A stretch of DNA of 5,103 bases. Source: Anaerolineae bacterium (GTDB lineage Bacteria > Chloroflexota > Anaerolineae > B4-G1 > SLSP01). Both the position numbers and the translations under genes were made by a program. Shown one piece after another: positions 1 to 5,089 of the stretch. The DNA lies in the NCBI GenBank assembly GCA_016928755.1, contig JAFGKB010000160.1, positions 1 through 5,103 on the forward strand, read 5' to 3'. The notes beneath the pieces were generated by a model. The model had not been told where the DNA came from and searched no databases. It was given only the letters and a program-made list of their open reading frames with translations. Position 1 is the stretch's first letter. Each line of letters starts with the position of its first letter.

Positions 1-857
1 GTCATCCCCACCAACTCTTTACCGATAGCCTCACCACACCAGCTCGCGCCCACATCACTGGCTTGCACGAGGCTGCCTTCATCATACATATCGAAGATAA
101 ATTGCGCCATTTCCTTAACTTCAGGAGTATCCAGCAGTGGAGCAGAGAAATCCTCAGTAGCATAGGCGCCACCATTGGAGAAGGCCCAAGGGGCAAAGCG
201 TGCCCAGTCAGCATTCTGACAAAAGCCAGCGTAATCGGTTCTTTCAGCAATGGCATTGGCCGCCTCACGTAAATCATCCCAGGTCCAAGCCTCACTGGGC
301 ATAGCAATCCCGGCCTCTTCAAAAGCAGCAGGGATATAAACGAGTCCCAATGTACCCCAGTCCTTGGGCAAACCATAGGTCTGCCCTTCATAGGTAAAAA
401 TCGTCAGCAAACTGGGGATAAAATCATCGCGGCTCACACCACCGGCAACCATATAATCATCCAAGGCCAGCAACTGCCCAGAAGCAGCAAAAGCCGTCAT
501 CAACTGATCGTCAATGTAGAAGACATCGGGAGCAGTGCCACCGGCCATCTGGGCCTTGAGCTTGGTCTGGAAATCCGCCGGAATTGGCTCGTAGTTAACG
601 GTGACACCGGGGCAAACTTCCTGGAAGCGGGTAATAGAATCACGGTAAATCTGCTGCTCGGTCTCGTCCCCCCAACCGGAGAACGTAATCACAGCGCCAT
701 CCTCAACACCCAAGGGGCAAGCCCCCTCGCCAGCTTCAACAGCAGGAGCTTCAGTGGCTTCTGGAGCCACCGGTTCCTCAGTGGCGGCACCACCACAAGC
801 CGTGAGTAAAGCAACTAAGACTAGCAAACTAACAAAAAACAACCCTGTACGTTTCAT
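1..857 (-). CDS. ABC transporter sugar-binding lipoprotein, CUT1 type (3' end cut off by window edge)
   Basis: This is the extracellular solute-binding protein (SBP_bac_1 / MalE-like) of an ABC sugar importer, anchored outside the membrane by a lipid. The visible 285 residues begin with a Lys-Arg start and a hydrophobic segment (about 6-20), ending in an LTAC lipobox with the lipidated Cys at 21. A flexible Ala/Pro/Glu/Thr-rich linker follows (24-45). The mature fold opens with the ITFSGWGDETE strand (57-67) and continues through PADFQTKLKAQMAGGTAPDV (93-112), a hallmark of CUT1 binding proteins, then the YGLPKDWGT segment. A very good AGGAGG ribosome site fixes the start. Family members usually have 410-460 residues, so roughly a third is missing to the left, followed presumably by two permease genes. 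It is third in the operon, 130 nt after the GH65 gene, so an alpha-glucoside ligand is inferred; the sequence alone does not prove it. Cysteines at 47, 82, 213 and 274 could form two disulfides. Confidence 0.95.
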   Translation of the reverse strand, partial: MKRTGLFFVSLLVLVALLTACGGAATEEPVAPEATEAPAVEAGEGACPLGVEDGAVITFSGWGDETEQQIYRDSITRFQEVCPGVTVNYEPIPADFQTKLKAQMAGGTAPDVFYIDDQLMTAFAASGQLLALDDYMVAGGVSRDDFIPSLLTIFTYEGQTYGLPKDWGTLGLVYIPAAFEEAGIAMPSEAWTWDDLREAANAIAERTDYAGFCQNADWARFAPWAFSNGGAYATEDFSAPLLDTPEVKEMAQFIFDMYDEGSLVQASDVGASWCGEAIGKELVGM

Positions 858-987
858 CTCTTTTATCCTCCTAGATAAAATTGTTTCTTACTTTGCAAAT
901 GGGACGTAAAACATCAATTTAAAAACTAAAATACTGCACCTCCTCTACAAGTTTTTGCCATTTAAATAAGTGCATTAACTCAATACA
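858..987 (-). other. 130-nt AT-rich spacer between GH65 and binding-protein genes
   Basis: The spacer is clearly richer in A/T than its neighbours. It holds the binding protein's Shine-Dalgarno site, part of the hairpin over the GH65 stop codon, and a second Shine-Dalgarno-like string AGAGGAGGTG (minus strand, 937-946) with no start codon at a usable distance. I see no convincing -35/-10 pair, so the binding-protein gene is most simply read through from upstream. A separate, non-consensus promoter cannot be excluded. Confidence 0.5.
865..873 (-). promoter_or_regulatory. Strong Shine-Dalgarno site of the sugar-binding lipoprotein
   Basis: On the minus strand TAGGAGGAT lies 7-8 nt before the ATG at 857, with the AGGAGG core at 867-872. 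It is much stronger than the ribosome sites of the two upstream genes. This fits the usual need for an excess of binding protein over transporter and enzyme. It also confirms the start codon just before the signal peptide. Confidence 0.85.
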
Positions 988-996
988 TTATTGAGT
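978..996. repeat. Small inverted repeat over the GH65 stop codon
   Basis: ACTCAATA, then the three bases CAT, then TATTGAGT: a perfect 8-bp stem with a 3-nt loop that includes the TAA stop (988-990) of the GH65 gene. The stem is A/T-rich and no run of T follows on the minus strand, so it is not a classical terminator. It may mildly protect the GH65 message end or cause partial termination between enzyme and transporter, or be chance. Confidence 0.45.
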
Positions 997-3147
997 AGCA
1001 GATAAATCAAAGTCATACCAGCGGCCACGATGGCACACCCGGAACTTGAGCCTTGTCCAGCCCTCTGGCAACCGGGGATTAACCACCGGGCCAGCCCCGG
1101 TAAATCGCAATCCCGCAAAGCCAAAGATAACTGCCTGCCAAAGCCCACCATTGGTCGCCGCGTGAATACCATCACTCGTATTACCACGCACATCCTGTAA
1201 ATCAGTCCGTGCTGCGTGGATAAAGTGATGATAGGCGGCTTCCAAATCCTGCATCCGGGCGGCCAGCGCGGCTTGAATTGCCGGGCCAAGGGAAGAACCA
1301 TAGCTTAAGTCGGTGCGGGGTGTGTAATAATCCCAGTTAGCCTGTAACGTGGCCTGATCGTAATCAGCCTCGTGAAGATAGAGCAACATCAAAACATCTG
1401 GCTGTTTGAGCACTTGGTACTCCTGTGCCCCCTCTACCCCCAACAAAGCCTGCATCGACTCGGTGCGAGGTTCGTAGTCTGCCAAGTCAACACCCTTACG
1501 CTTGAAGAAGCCGTCAAATTGCTCAAATAAGCGGGTCTCTGGATTGTATCCCACATACAGCTTGTTAATTACGACCTCCCAATGAGCCAGCCGCTCAGAG
1601 GTCAAATCGAGGGCCGTTATTAACTGGGCCAATTTATCCGGGGCGGAGGTCTCAAGCCATTCCAGGACATCCAACGCCGCACGCAGATTCCAACGGGCCA
1701 TCTCATTGGTATAGGCGTTATTGTCCACATGGTCGTGGTATTCATCAGGGCCAATAACATCACTAATCTCATAACGGTCTAAATCCGCCACCCACTCGGC
1801 ACGGCTGCCCCAGAAACGCGCGGTTTCCAGGATAATCTCTGCTCCATAGTCCCGCATAAAGGCATCATCACCGGTAACCTGCCAATGAAGCAAGACACTA
1901 TAGGCAATGTCGGCAGAGATATGCAACTCGATATCGCCACACCAGATACGAATCAGTTCTCCATTAGGCAACGGAACCCATTTGGGCGTGGTCTCATCGC
2001 CGGTTCCGGCACTCTCCCAGGCATACATTGCACCCTCGTACCCCTCAGCCTGGGCCTTGCGACGGGCACCGCCCAAGGTATGGTAGCGGTATAGCAACAG
2101 ACGACGCGCGGTCTCCGGTTGGGTATAGATAAAGAAAGGCAGCATAAAGATTTCGGTATCCCAGAAGGCATGGCCGCGATAGCCAAAGCCACTGAGGGAC
2201 TTAGCCGGAATACTAACCCGGTCATCGTGCCGGGGAGCAGCAATAAGCAGTTGGAAGAGGCTGTAACGCAATGCTAAGTCGGCCGCAGCATCCCCCTCAA
2301 TCACAATATTGCTGGCTTCCCAGACTTCGGCCCAGGCAGCCGTGTTAGCCTCTCGCAACGCTTCATAGCCCTGCGCCTGGACTTCTTGCAAAGCTTCTAT
2401 CGCCGTCTGACGCGGAGACTCCACATCACGGGAGGTGTAAATCGTCACCAACTTATCGGCGGTCAGGGTCTGCCCCAATGCCAATTCAGAACTGGCGACC
2501 AATGTGGGGCACCAATGACAATCCTGGTAAGCATAGACGGCCATCGCGTCGTCGGTCCGCAAACTACAGGCTTCAACGAGCATATGGGCAGTCTTCTTCG
2601 TCTGCACCTCGATAAACGCACCTTCTGGCATTTGCCCCTGGTCCAGGAATTTCCAGTGAAGCCATCCATCGTTATCCACGTGGCCCGGCAACCCGGCTTG
2701 GATAACAACCTGCCCGCTAAAATCCACCGGGGTTACTTGGCACCGGACGGCCAGGACGTGTTCCTGGGCCATGCTGGCGAAACGCTCGAAGACAATGTCC
2801 ACCGTATGACCGGCAGGACTCTGCCAGCGTATATGGCGGCTTAAAACACCGTTCTTCAAGTTAAGCTTGCGCCGGTATTCCAGCACCTTGCCACGGTCCA
2901 TACGGAAGCGCTCACCCTCGATAAATACGGTAAGTTGTATCCAGTTAGGGGCATTGACTAACTCAGTATAGACAATGGGGATATCGTCAAAGACACCGTT
3001 GACCAGCGTGGCTGCATTTTCATTAGGATATCCCTCCTCGAAAGTCCCTCGCGTACCCAGGTAACCATTACCCATAGTAAAAACTGTTTCTTTATACTGC
3101 AATTCTTCACTTAAAAAATTATTTTCCACAATAAAATTATTACTCAT
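988..3147 (-). CDS. Glycoside hydrolase family 65 disaccharide phosphorylase (kojibiose-phosphorylase-like)
   Basis: This cytosolic enzyme of 719 residues, without a signal peptide, would cleave an alpha-linked glucoside with inorganic phosphate. Cleavage is by inversion and releases beta-glucose 1-phosphate. The N-terminal beta-sandwich opens with the family signature ETVFTMGNGYLGTRG (about 20-34). The (alpha/alpha)6 barrel carries YRGHAFWDTEIF (323-334) and VIGPDEYHDHVDNNAYTN (464-481). Glu469 aligns with the general acid of Lactobacillus brevis maltose phosphorylase (Glu487). KQPDV (581-585) and TSDGIHAATNGG (657-668, with His662) match the sugar- and phosphate-binding region; a short beta domain ends the protein. 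The specificity loop GELIRIWCGDIELHISADIAY (396-416) looks more like kojibiose phosphorylases than maltose or trehalose phosphorylases. Alternatives are nigerose or glucosylglycerol phosphorylase, or a GH65 hydrolase. The ATG has an AGAGGAA ribosome site 7 nt upstream. The gene lies 136 nt after the repressor. The family call is firm; the substrate is inference. No beta-phosphoglucomutase partner is visible. Confidence 0.95.
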   Translation of the reverse strand: MSNNFIVENNFLSEELQYKETVFTMGNGYLGTRGTFEEGYPNENAATLVNGVFDDIPIVYTELVNAPNWIQLTVFIEGERFRMDRGKVLEYRRKLNLKNGVLSRHIRWQSPAGHTVDIVFERFASMAQEHVLAVRCQVTPVDFSGQVVIQAGLPGHVDNDGWLHWKFLDQGQMPEGAFIEVQTKKTAHMLVEACSLRTDDAMAVYAYQDCHWCPTLVASSELALGQTLTADKLVTIYTSRDVESPRQTAIEALQEVQAQGYEALREANTAAWAEVWEASNIVIEGDAAADLALRYSLFQLLIAAPRHDDRVSIPAKSLSGFGYRGHAFWDTEIFMLPFFIYTQPETARRLLLYRYHTLGGARRKAQAEGYEGAMYAWESAGTGDETTPKWVPLPNGELIRIWCGDIELHISADIAYSVLLHWQVTGDDAFMRDYGAEIILETARFWGSRAEWVADLDRYEISDVIGPDEYHDHVDNNAYTNEMARWNLRAALDVLEWLETSAPDKLAQLITALDLTSERLAHWEVVINKLYVGYNPETRLFEQFDGFFKRKGVDLADYEPRTESMQALLGVEGAQEYQVLKQPDVLMLLYLHEADYDQATLQANWDYYTPRTDLSYGSSLGPAIQAALAARMQDLEAAYHHFIHAARTDLQDVRGNTSDGIHAATNGGLWQAVIFGFAGLRFTGAGPVVNPRLPEGWTRLKFRVCHRGRWYDFDLSATQ

Positions 3148-3154
3148 GTTTTAA

Positions 3155-3161
3155 TTCCTCT
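3155..3161 (-). promoter_or_regulatory. Shine-Dalgarno site of the GH65 gene
   Basis: AGAGGAA on the minus strand, 7 nt before the ATG at 3147. It supports the chosen start, which also gives the usual N-terminal length before the MGNGYLGTRG signature. The mRNA just after the start is very A/T-rich, which should keep the site unstructured. Confidence 0.7.
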
Positions 3162-3181
3162 TATGGGCGTGTTTAACATGT

Positions 3182-3214
3182 GAGCACTAAACCGTCCGAA
3201 AAACGGAAGTGCTC
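3182..3214. repeat. Imperfect hairpin in the lacI-GH65 spacer
   Basis: The outer arms GAGCACT (3182-3188) and AGTGCTC (3208-3214) pair perfectly over 7 bp. An inner 4-bp stem follows: either CCGT/ACGG, or TCCG/CGGA around an A5 loop. On the coding (minus) strand no T-tract follows, so it is not a standard terminator. It ends about 20 nt before the GH65 ribosome site. It could stabilise a processed GH65 message or lower read-through from the repressor gene. The rest of the 136-nt spacer shows no convincing promoter. Confidence 0.55.
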
Positions 3215-3283
3215 TTGACTTTATTAGAAAGATCCAGATTCAAGAAGTAAGTCTACGACCAGGAGTTGCTACATTTCAAGAAG

Positions 3284-4321
3284 TTATCCTATCGACACTC
3301 CACTGGAAGCACGCACAATCAAATCGGGTTCCAGGAGAACCTGCCGTCTTTTCAGTTTCTCTCCTCGAATCAAGCTCAAAAGCATCTCAACGGCCAAATG
3401 TGAGACCGCCTTGATAGGCTGACGCACCGATGAAAGCGATGGATGGATATATTGTGCGGTTGGAATATCATCGAAGCCCACAATTGCCATATCTCTGCCG
3501 GGTTGTAAACCCATAGCATATAACTTGTTGATCACTCCCAGGGCAATCATATCGCTCATTGTCACCACACCTGTGGGCCGGCGGTCTGGGGGGAGATGCA
3601 TTAGTGTCTCAATAGCCGTCGCAGATTCATCCACAGAGTTCAGGCAACGAACCGTCCATTGCGGGTCCGCAACCAGCCCGATCTCCTTATAGGCCCGTTT
3701 ATACCCGGCATAGCGATACTCACCGGTAAGTGAGTCTTCCGGCCAGGCCAAGATGCCTACTCGCCGGTGGCCCAGGTCGAAGAGATGTTTAACTGCCTTG
3801 TAAATGCCGGTCTCCCCATCTACATCCACGTAGGGGAAATCCCAAGCTTCATTGGCCCGTCCGAAAGCGACAAAGGGAAAACCACGGTCCAGGAGACAAC
3901 GGATCCGGGGGTCATTCTCATTGGTATCGGACAGGATAAAGCCATCCACGCGGCCGGAGGTTAATAGTTCCTCATAAGGGGACCAAACATCATCCCCGGT
4001 AGAACCGGCAAAGGTCAAGATGTGATACCCTTCAGCTTCGGCGGCCTCGGCCATGCCGTAGATAAAGCGATCCAAGACCGGGTGCCAGTGGTCCTTGGGG
4101 AGTGGATGCCAGCTATAGCCCAGGATACGGCTCTCCTGGGTGCGCAAGTTGCGGGCACGCACATTGGGCCGGTATCCCAAAGCAGCAGCGGCAGCAAAGA
4201 CCCGCTGCCGGGTTTCATCGCTGATGGAGTCAGCATTATTAAACGCATACGAGACGGTGGCGATGGAGACGCCAGCTTTCCGGGCAACATCTTTAATCGT
4301 AACTGATGATTTTCTAGGCAT
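3284..4321 (-). CDS. LacI/GalR-family transcriptional repressor
   Basis: This 345-residue DNA-binding repressor is first in the operon. The N-terminal helix-turn-helix, VTIKDVARKAGVSIATVSYAF (7-27), is canonical for the family. A three-helix headpiece and the hinge helix RPNVRARNL (51-59) follow. Leu59 corresponds to the hinge leucine that inserts into a central CpG of the operator. From about 64 onward lies the periplasmic-binding-protein-like effector domain, with DGETGIYKAVKHLFDLGHRRVGIL in its middle and GFDDIP (282-287) and HPSLSSVRQP (293-302) near its end, all typical. Its length is normal and no residue appears missing. Two CpG-centred palindromes in its leader are the obvious targets, so it should repress its own operon until a sugar binds. 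The effector is probably the transported alpha-glucoside or a product of it. The ribosome site is weak (AGTGAG, overlapping the second operator), which would keep repressor levels low. Tyr25 replaces the more common Arg after TVS. Confidence 0.96.
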   Translation of the reverse strand: MPRKSSVTIKDVARKAGVSIATVSYAFNNADSISDETRQRVFAAAAALGYRPNVRARNLRTQESRILGYSWHPLPKDHWHPVLDRFIYGMAEAAEAEGYHILTFAGSTGDDVWSPYEELLTSGRVDGFILSDTNENDPRIRCLLDRGFPFVAFGRANEAWDFPYVDVDGETGIYKAVKHLFDLGHRRVGILAWPEDSLTGEYRYAGYKRAYKEIGLVADPQWTVRCLNSVDESATAIETLMHLPPDRRPTGVVTMSDMIALGVINKLYAMGLQPGRDMAIVGFDDIPTAQYIHPSLSSVRQPIKAVSHLAVEMLLSLIRGEKLKRRQVLLEPDLIVRASSGVSIG

Positions 4322-4331
4322 TGTGTTTTAC

Positions 4332-4351
4332 TCACTTAAACGTTTAAGTGA
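4332..4351. promoter_or_regulatory. LacI-family operator O2, before the repressor start codon
   Basis: TCACTTAAACGTTTAAGTGA is a perfect 20-bp palindrome with a central CpG, the form bound by LacI/PurR-type proteins. It lies 10 bp before the repressor's ATG and about 45-65 bp downstream of the predicted transcription start. It overlaps the weak ribosome site on one side. A bound repressor here could block elongation or form a loop with O1. In the mRNA the same palindrome could fold into a hairpin next to the start codon. Confidence 0.88.
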
Positions 4352-4387
4352 AAGGGTAAAAAAATATCTCTGGTTCTTTTTAGTTAG

Positions 4388-4401
4388 CTTAAACGTTTAA
4401 G
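4388..4401. promoter_or_regulatory. LacI-family operator O1, at the transcription start
   Basis: CTTAAACGTTTAAG is a perfect 14-bp palindrome identical to the core of O2. It begins 4 bp downstream of the -10 box and covers the predicted start (an A near 4396-4398 on the minus strand). Repressor bound here would directly block RNA polymerase. The centres of O1 and O2 are 53 bp apart, very close to five helical turns. Confidence 0.88.
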
Positions 4402-4404
4402 TAA

Positions 4405-4433
4405 ATTATAATACCTGATGTTACGTTTGTCAA
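4405..4433 (-). promoter_or_regulatory. Perfect sigma70-consensus promoter of the lacI-GH65-ABC operon
   Basis: On the minus strand TTGACA (4428-4433) and TATAAT (4405-4410) are both exact consensus hexamers, separated by exactly 17 bp (4411-4427). An A/T-rich stretch just upstream (about 4438-4456) could act as an UP element. Such a strong promoter with an operator on its start site is the usual design of a tightly repressed, highly inducible operon. The predicted leader is about 75 nt. Confidence 0.9.
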
Positions 4434-4568
4434 GAGGTTTATTAAAGTTTTTAACAATCTGATTGTGGGTGGGTTTCACTTTTAGGGTAGATTGGGCCTG
4501 CTGCATGGCTAACAACTTACAAACCGGATAATTTGACGCTTTTGGGGATCGTGAAACACACACTACAC
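4434..4568. other. Intergenic core between divergent promoters; no gene seen
   Basis: This is the middle of the 306-bp gap between the repressor gene and the plus-strand gene. I see no open frame worth calling, no tRNA-like fold and no further copy of the operator core. It contains an A/T-rich stretch next to the operon's -35 box. Further on, four GGG runs lie between 4467 and 4496 on the plus strand, whose spacing is too uneven for a confident quadruplex call. Confidence 0.5.
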
Positions 4569-4597
4569 CTGTAACATGAGGTTAACTACACTATAAT
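4569..4597 (+). promoter_or_regulatory. Probable promoter of the 118-residue protein gene
   Basis: An exact TATAAT box (4592-4597) lies 30 bp before the ATG. At 17 bp upstream sits CTGTAA (4569-4574), which matches the -35 consensus at only three positions. The leader would be about 24 nt. No operator-like palindrome overlaps it, so this gene is probably not controlled by the neighbouring LacI-type repressor. Confidence 0.55.
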
Positions 4598-4613
4598 GTT
4601 GTAAAGAAGCAAT

Positions 4614-4620
4614 GAAAGGA
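4614..4620 (+). promoter_or_regulatory. Shine-Dalgarno site of the 118-residue protein gene
   Basis: GAAAGGA lies 7 nt before the ATG at 4628 and supports that start. Another ATG at 4612, in a different frame, gives only 21 codons and has no ribosome site of its own. Confidence 0.65.
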
Positions 4621-4627
4621 TATAACT

Positions 4628-4984
4628 ATGGTCACAGTGGTAAATGCTTTACCGCAAACTGGCCGATTAGAAATTGACATCAAAGTCTCGGCGGATATCA
4701 ACATTTCGGCTTATGCCGCCCAGCAAAAGGTCAATGACTTTGTACTAAGTGACATCAGCTATATGATGCATGCCGGTAAAGCGCAACTCATACTGGATAA
4801 ACGTATCTATTGGCGTGTACCTGTAATCCTATCGCTTACCCGTCACGGCGACGTTGGCGAGGTTGGCGTTATTGATGTAGATGTTGAAACAGGGCAGATG
4901 CATGTCACCCCACAGCACATAGCGGAGATCAATAACCGTGCCGAAAGTCTTACTCTCAGTATCTCATCAACAGCAACACAGTGA
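4628..4984 (+). CDS. Conserved-looking small protein of unknown function (118 residues)
   Basis: I do not recognise a named family. The protein has no signal peptide, membrane segment or cysteine and should be cytosolic. A polar N-terminal part (LEIDIKVSADINIS, 14-27) leads into a probable helix with AAQQKVNDFVLSDISYMM (30-47). A compact beta-rich core follows: LILDKRIYWRVPVILS (54-69), then GDVGEVGVIDVDVETGQMHV (74-93). A final helix, TPQHIAEINNRAESL (94-108), precedes a Ser/Thr-rich tail. The block from YWRVPVIL through VGEVGVIDVDVETG has the spaced Trp, Pro, Gly and Asp residues typical of a conserved domain. The strand followed by D-x-x-TG vaguely recalls PepSY-type folds, but this is weak. 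A promoter box and a good ribosome site support expression. It is divergent from the sugar operon, so a functional link is not implied. Its stop overlaps a GTG that opens only 13 codons. Confidence 0.8.
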   Translation: MVTVVNALPQTGRLEIDIKVSADINISAYAAQQKVNDFVLSDISYMMHAGKAQLILDKRIYWRVPVILSLTRHGDVGEVGVIDVDVETGQMHVTPQHIAEINNRAESLTLSISSTATQ

Positions 4985-5055
4985 CGGCGATTGTCTTACC
5001 GCGTGCGCAGCAATGGCAGTAGACTACTATAAAGCGACTTTCCAACAAGCCAAAA

Positions 5056-5089
5056 ACCGTCCAGGAAGTGAAGAGACTTCCTGGACGGT
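5056..5089 (-). terminator. Strong hairpin terminator, T-tract on the minus strand
   Basis: ACCGTCCAGGAAGT (5056-5069) and ACTTCCTGGACGGT (5076-5089) form a perfect 14-bp stem with the 6-nt loop GAAGAG. The plus strand has AAAAA at 5052-5056, so a transcript from the right would show the stem followed by U residues. This is a standard intrinsic terminator for a gene converging from beyond the right edge. Read from the left, the stem is followed by AAAACAAATC, so termination of the 118-residue protein gene here would be less efficient, though such a stem may still protect its 3' end. Confidence 0.75.

Noticed and set aside
2..391. Minus-strand 129-codon frame at the left edge
   Set aside because: The binding-protein frame, open from 857 to the edge, gives clear family motifs here. 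The 129-codon reading is a shadow.
888..914. Eight-codon leader frame (minus strand) in the GH65-binding protein spacer
   Set aside because: The nearest Shine-Dalgarno-like string is about 22 nt away, too far, and the peptide shows no codon bias suggestive of attenuation.
975..1301. Minus-strand 108-codon frame overlapping the 3' end of GH65
   Set aside because: It is out of frame with the GH65 gene, whose motifs (TSDGIHAATNGG) continue through this stretch. The other protein is basic and motif-free.
2386..2844. Plus-strand open frame of 152 codons inside the GH65 gene
   Set aside because: It lies wholly antisense to well-conserved GH65 coding sequence, has low-complexity basic composition and no recognisable motif or ribosome site.
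4015..4335. Minus-strand 106-codon frame starting before the repressor ATG
   Set aside because: The repressor frame contains the full helix-turn-helix and hinge; this overlapping frame has no family features.
4423..4430. AAACGT half-site within the promoter spacer (minus strand)
   Set aside because: Only one arm resembles the operator; without the second arm it is no better than chance.
4461..4496. Four GGG runs on the plus strand, possible G-quadruplex
   Set aside because: Loops of about 1, 11 and 6 nt are too uneven, and runs of only three G make a stable quadruplex doubtful.
3189..5062. Nine bases AAACCGTCC shared by the two hairpins at 3182-3214 and 5056-5089
   Set aside because: The rest of the hairpins differ and nine bases can recur by chance, so I do not call a dispersed repeat family.
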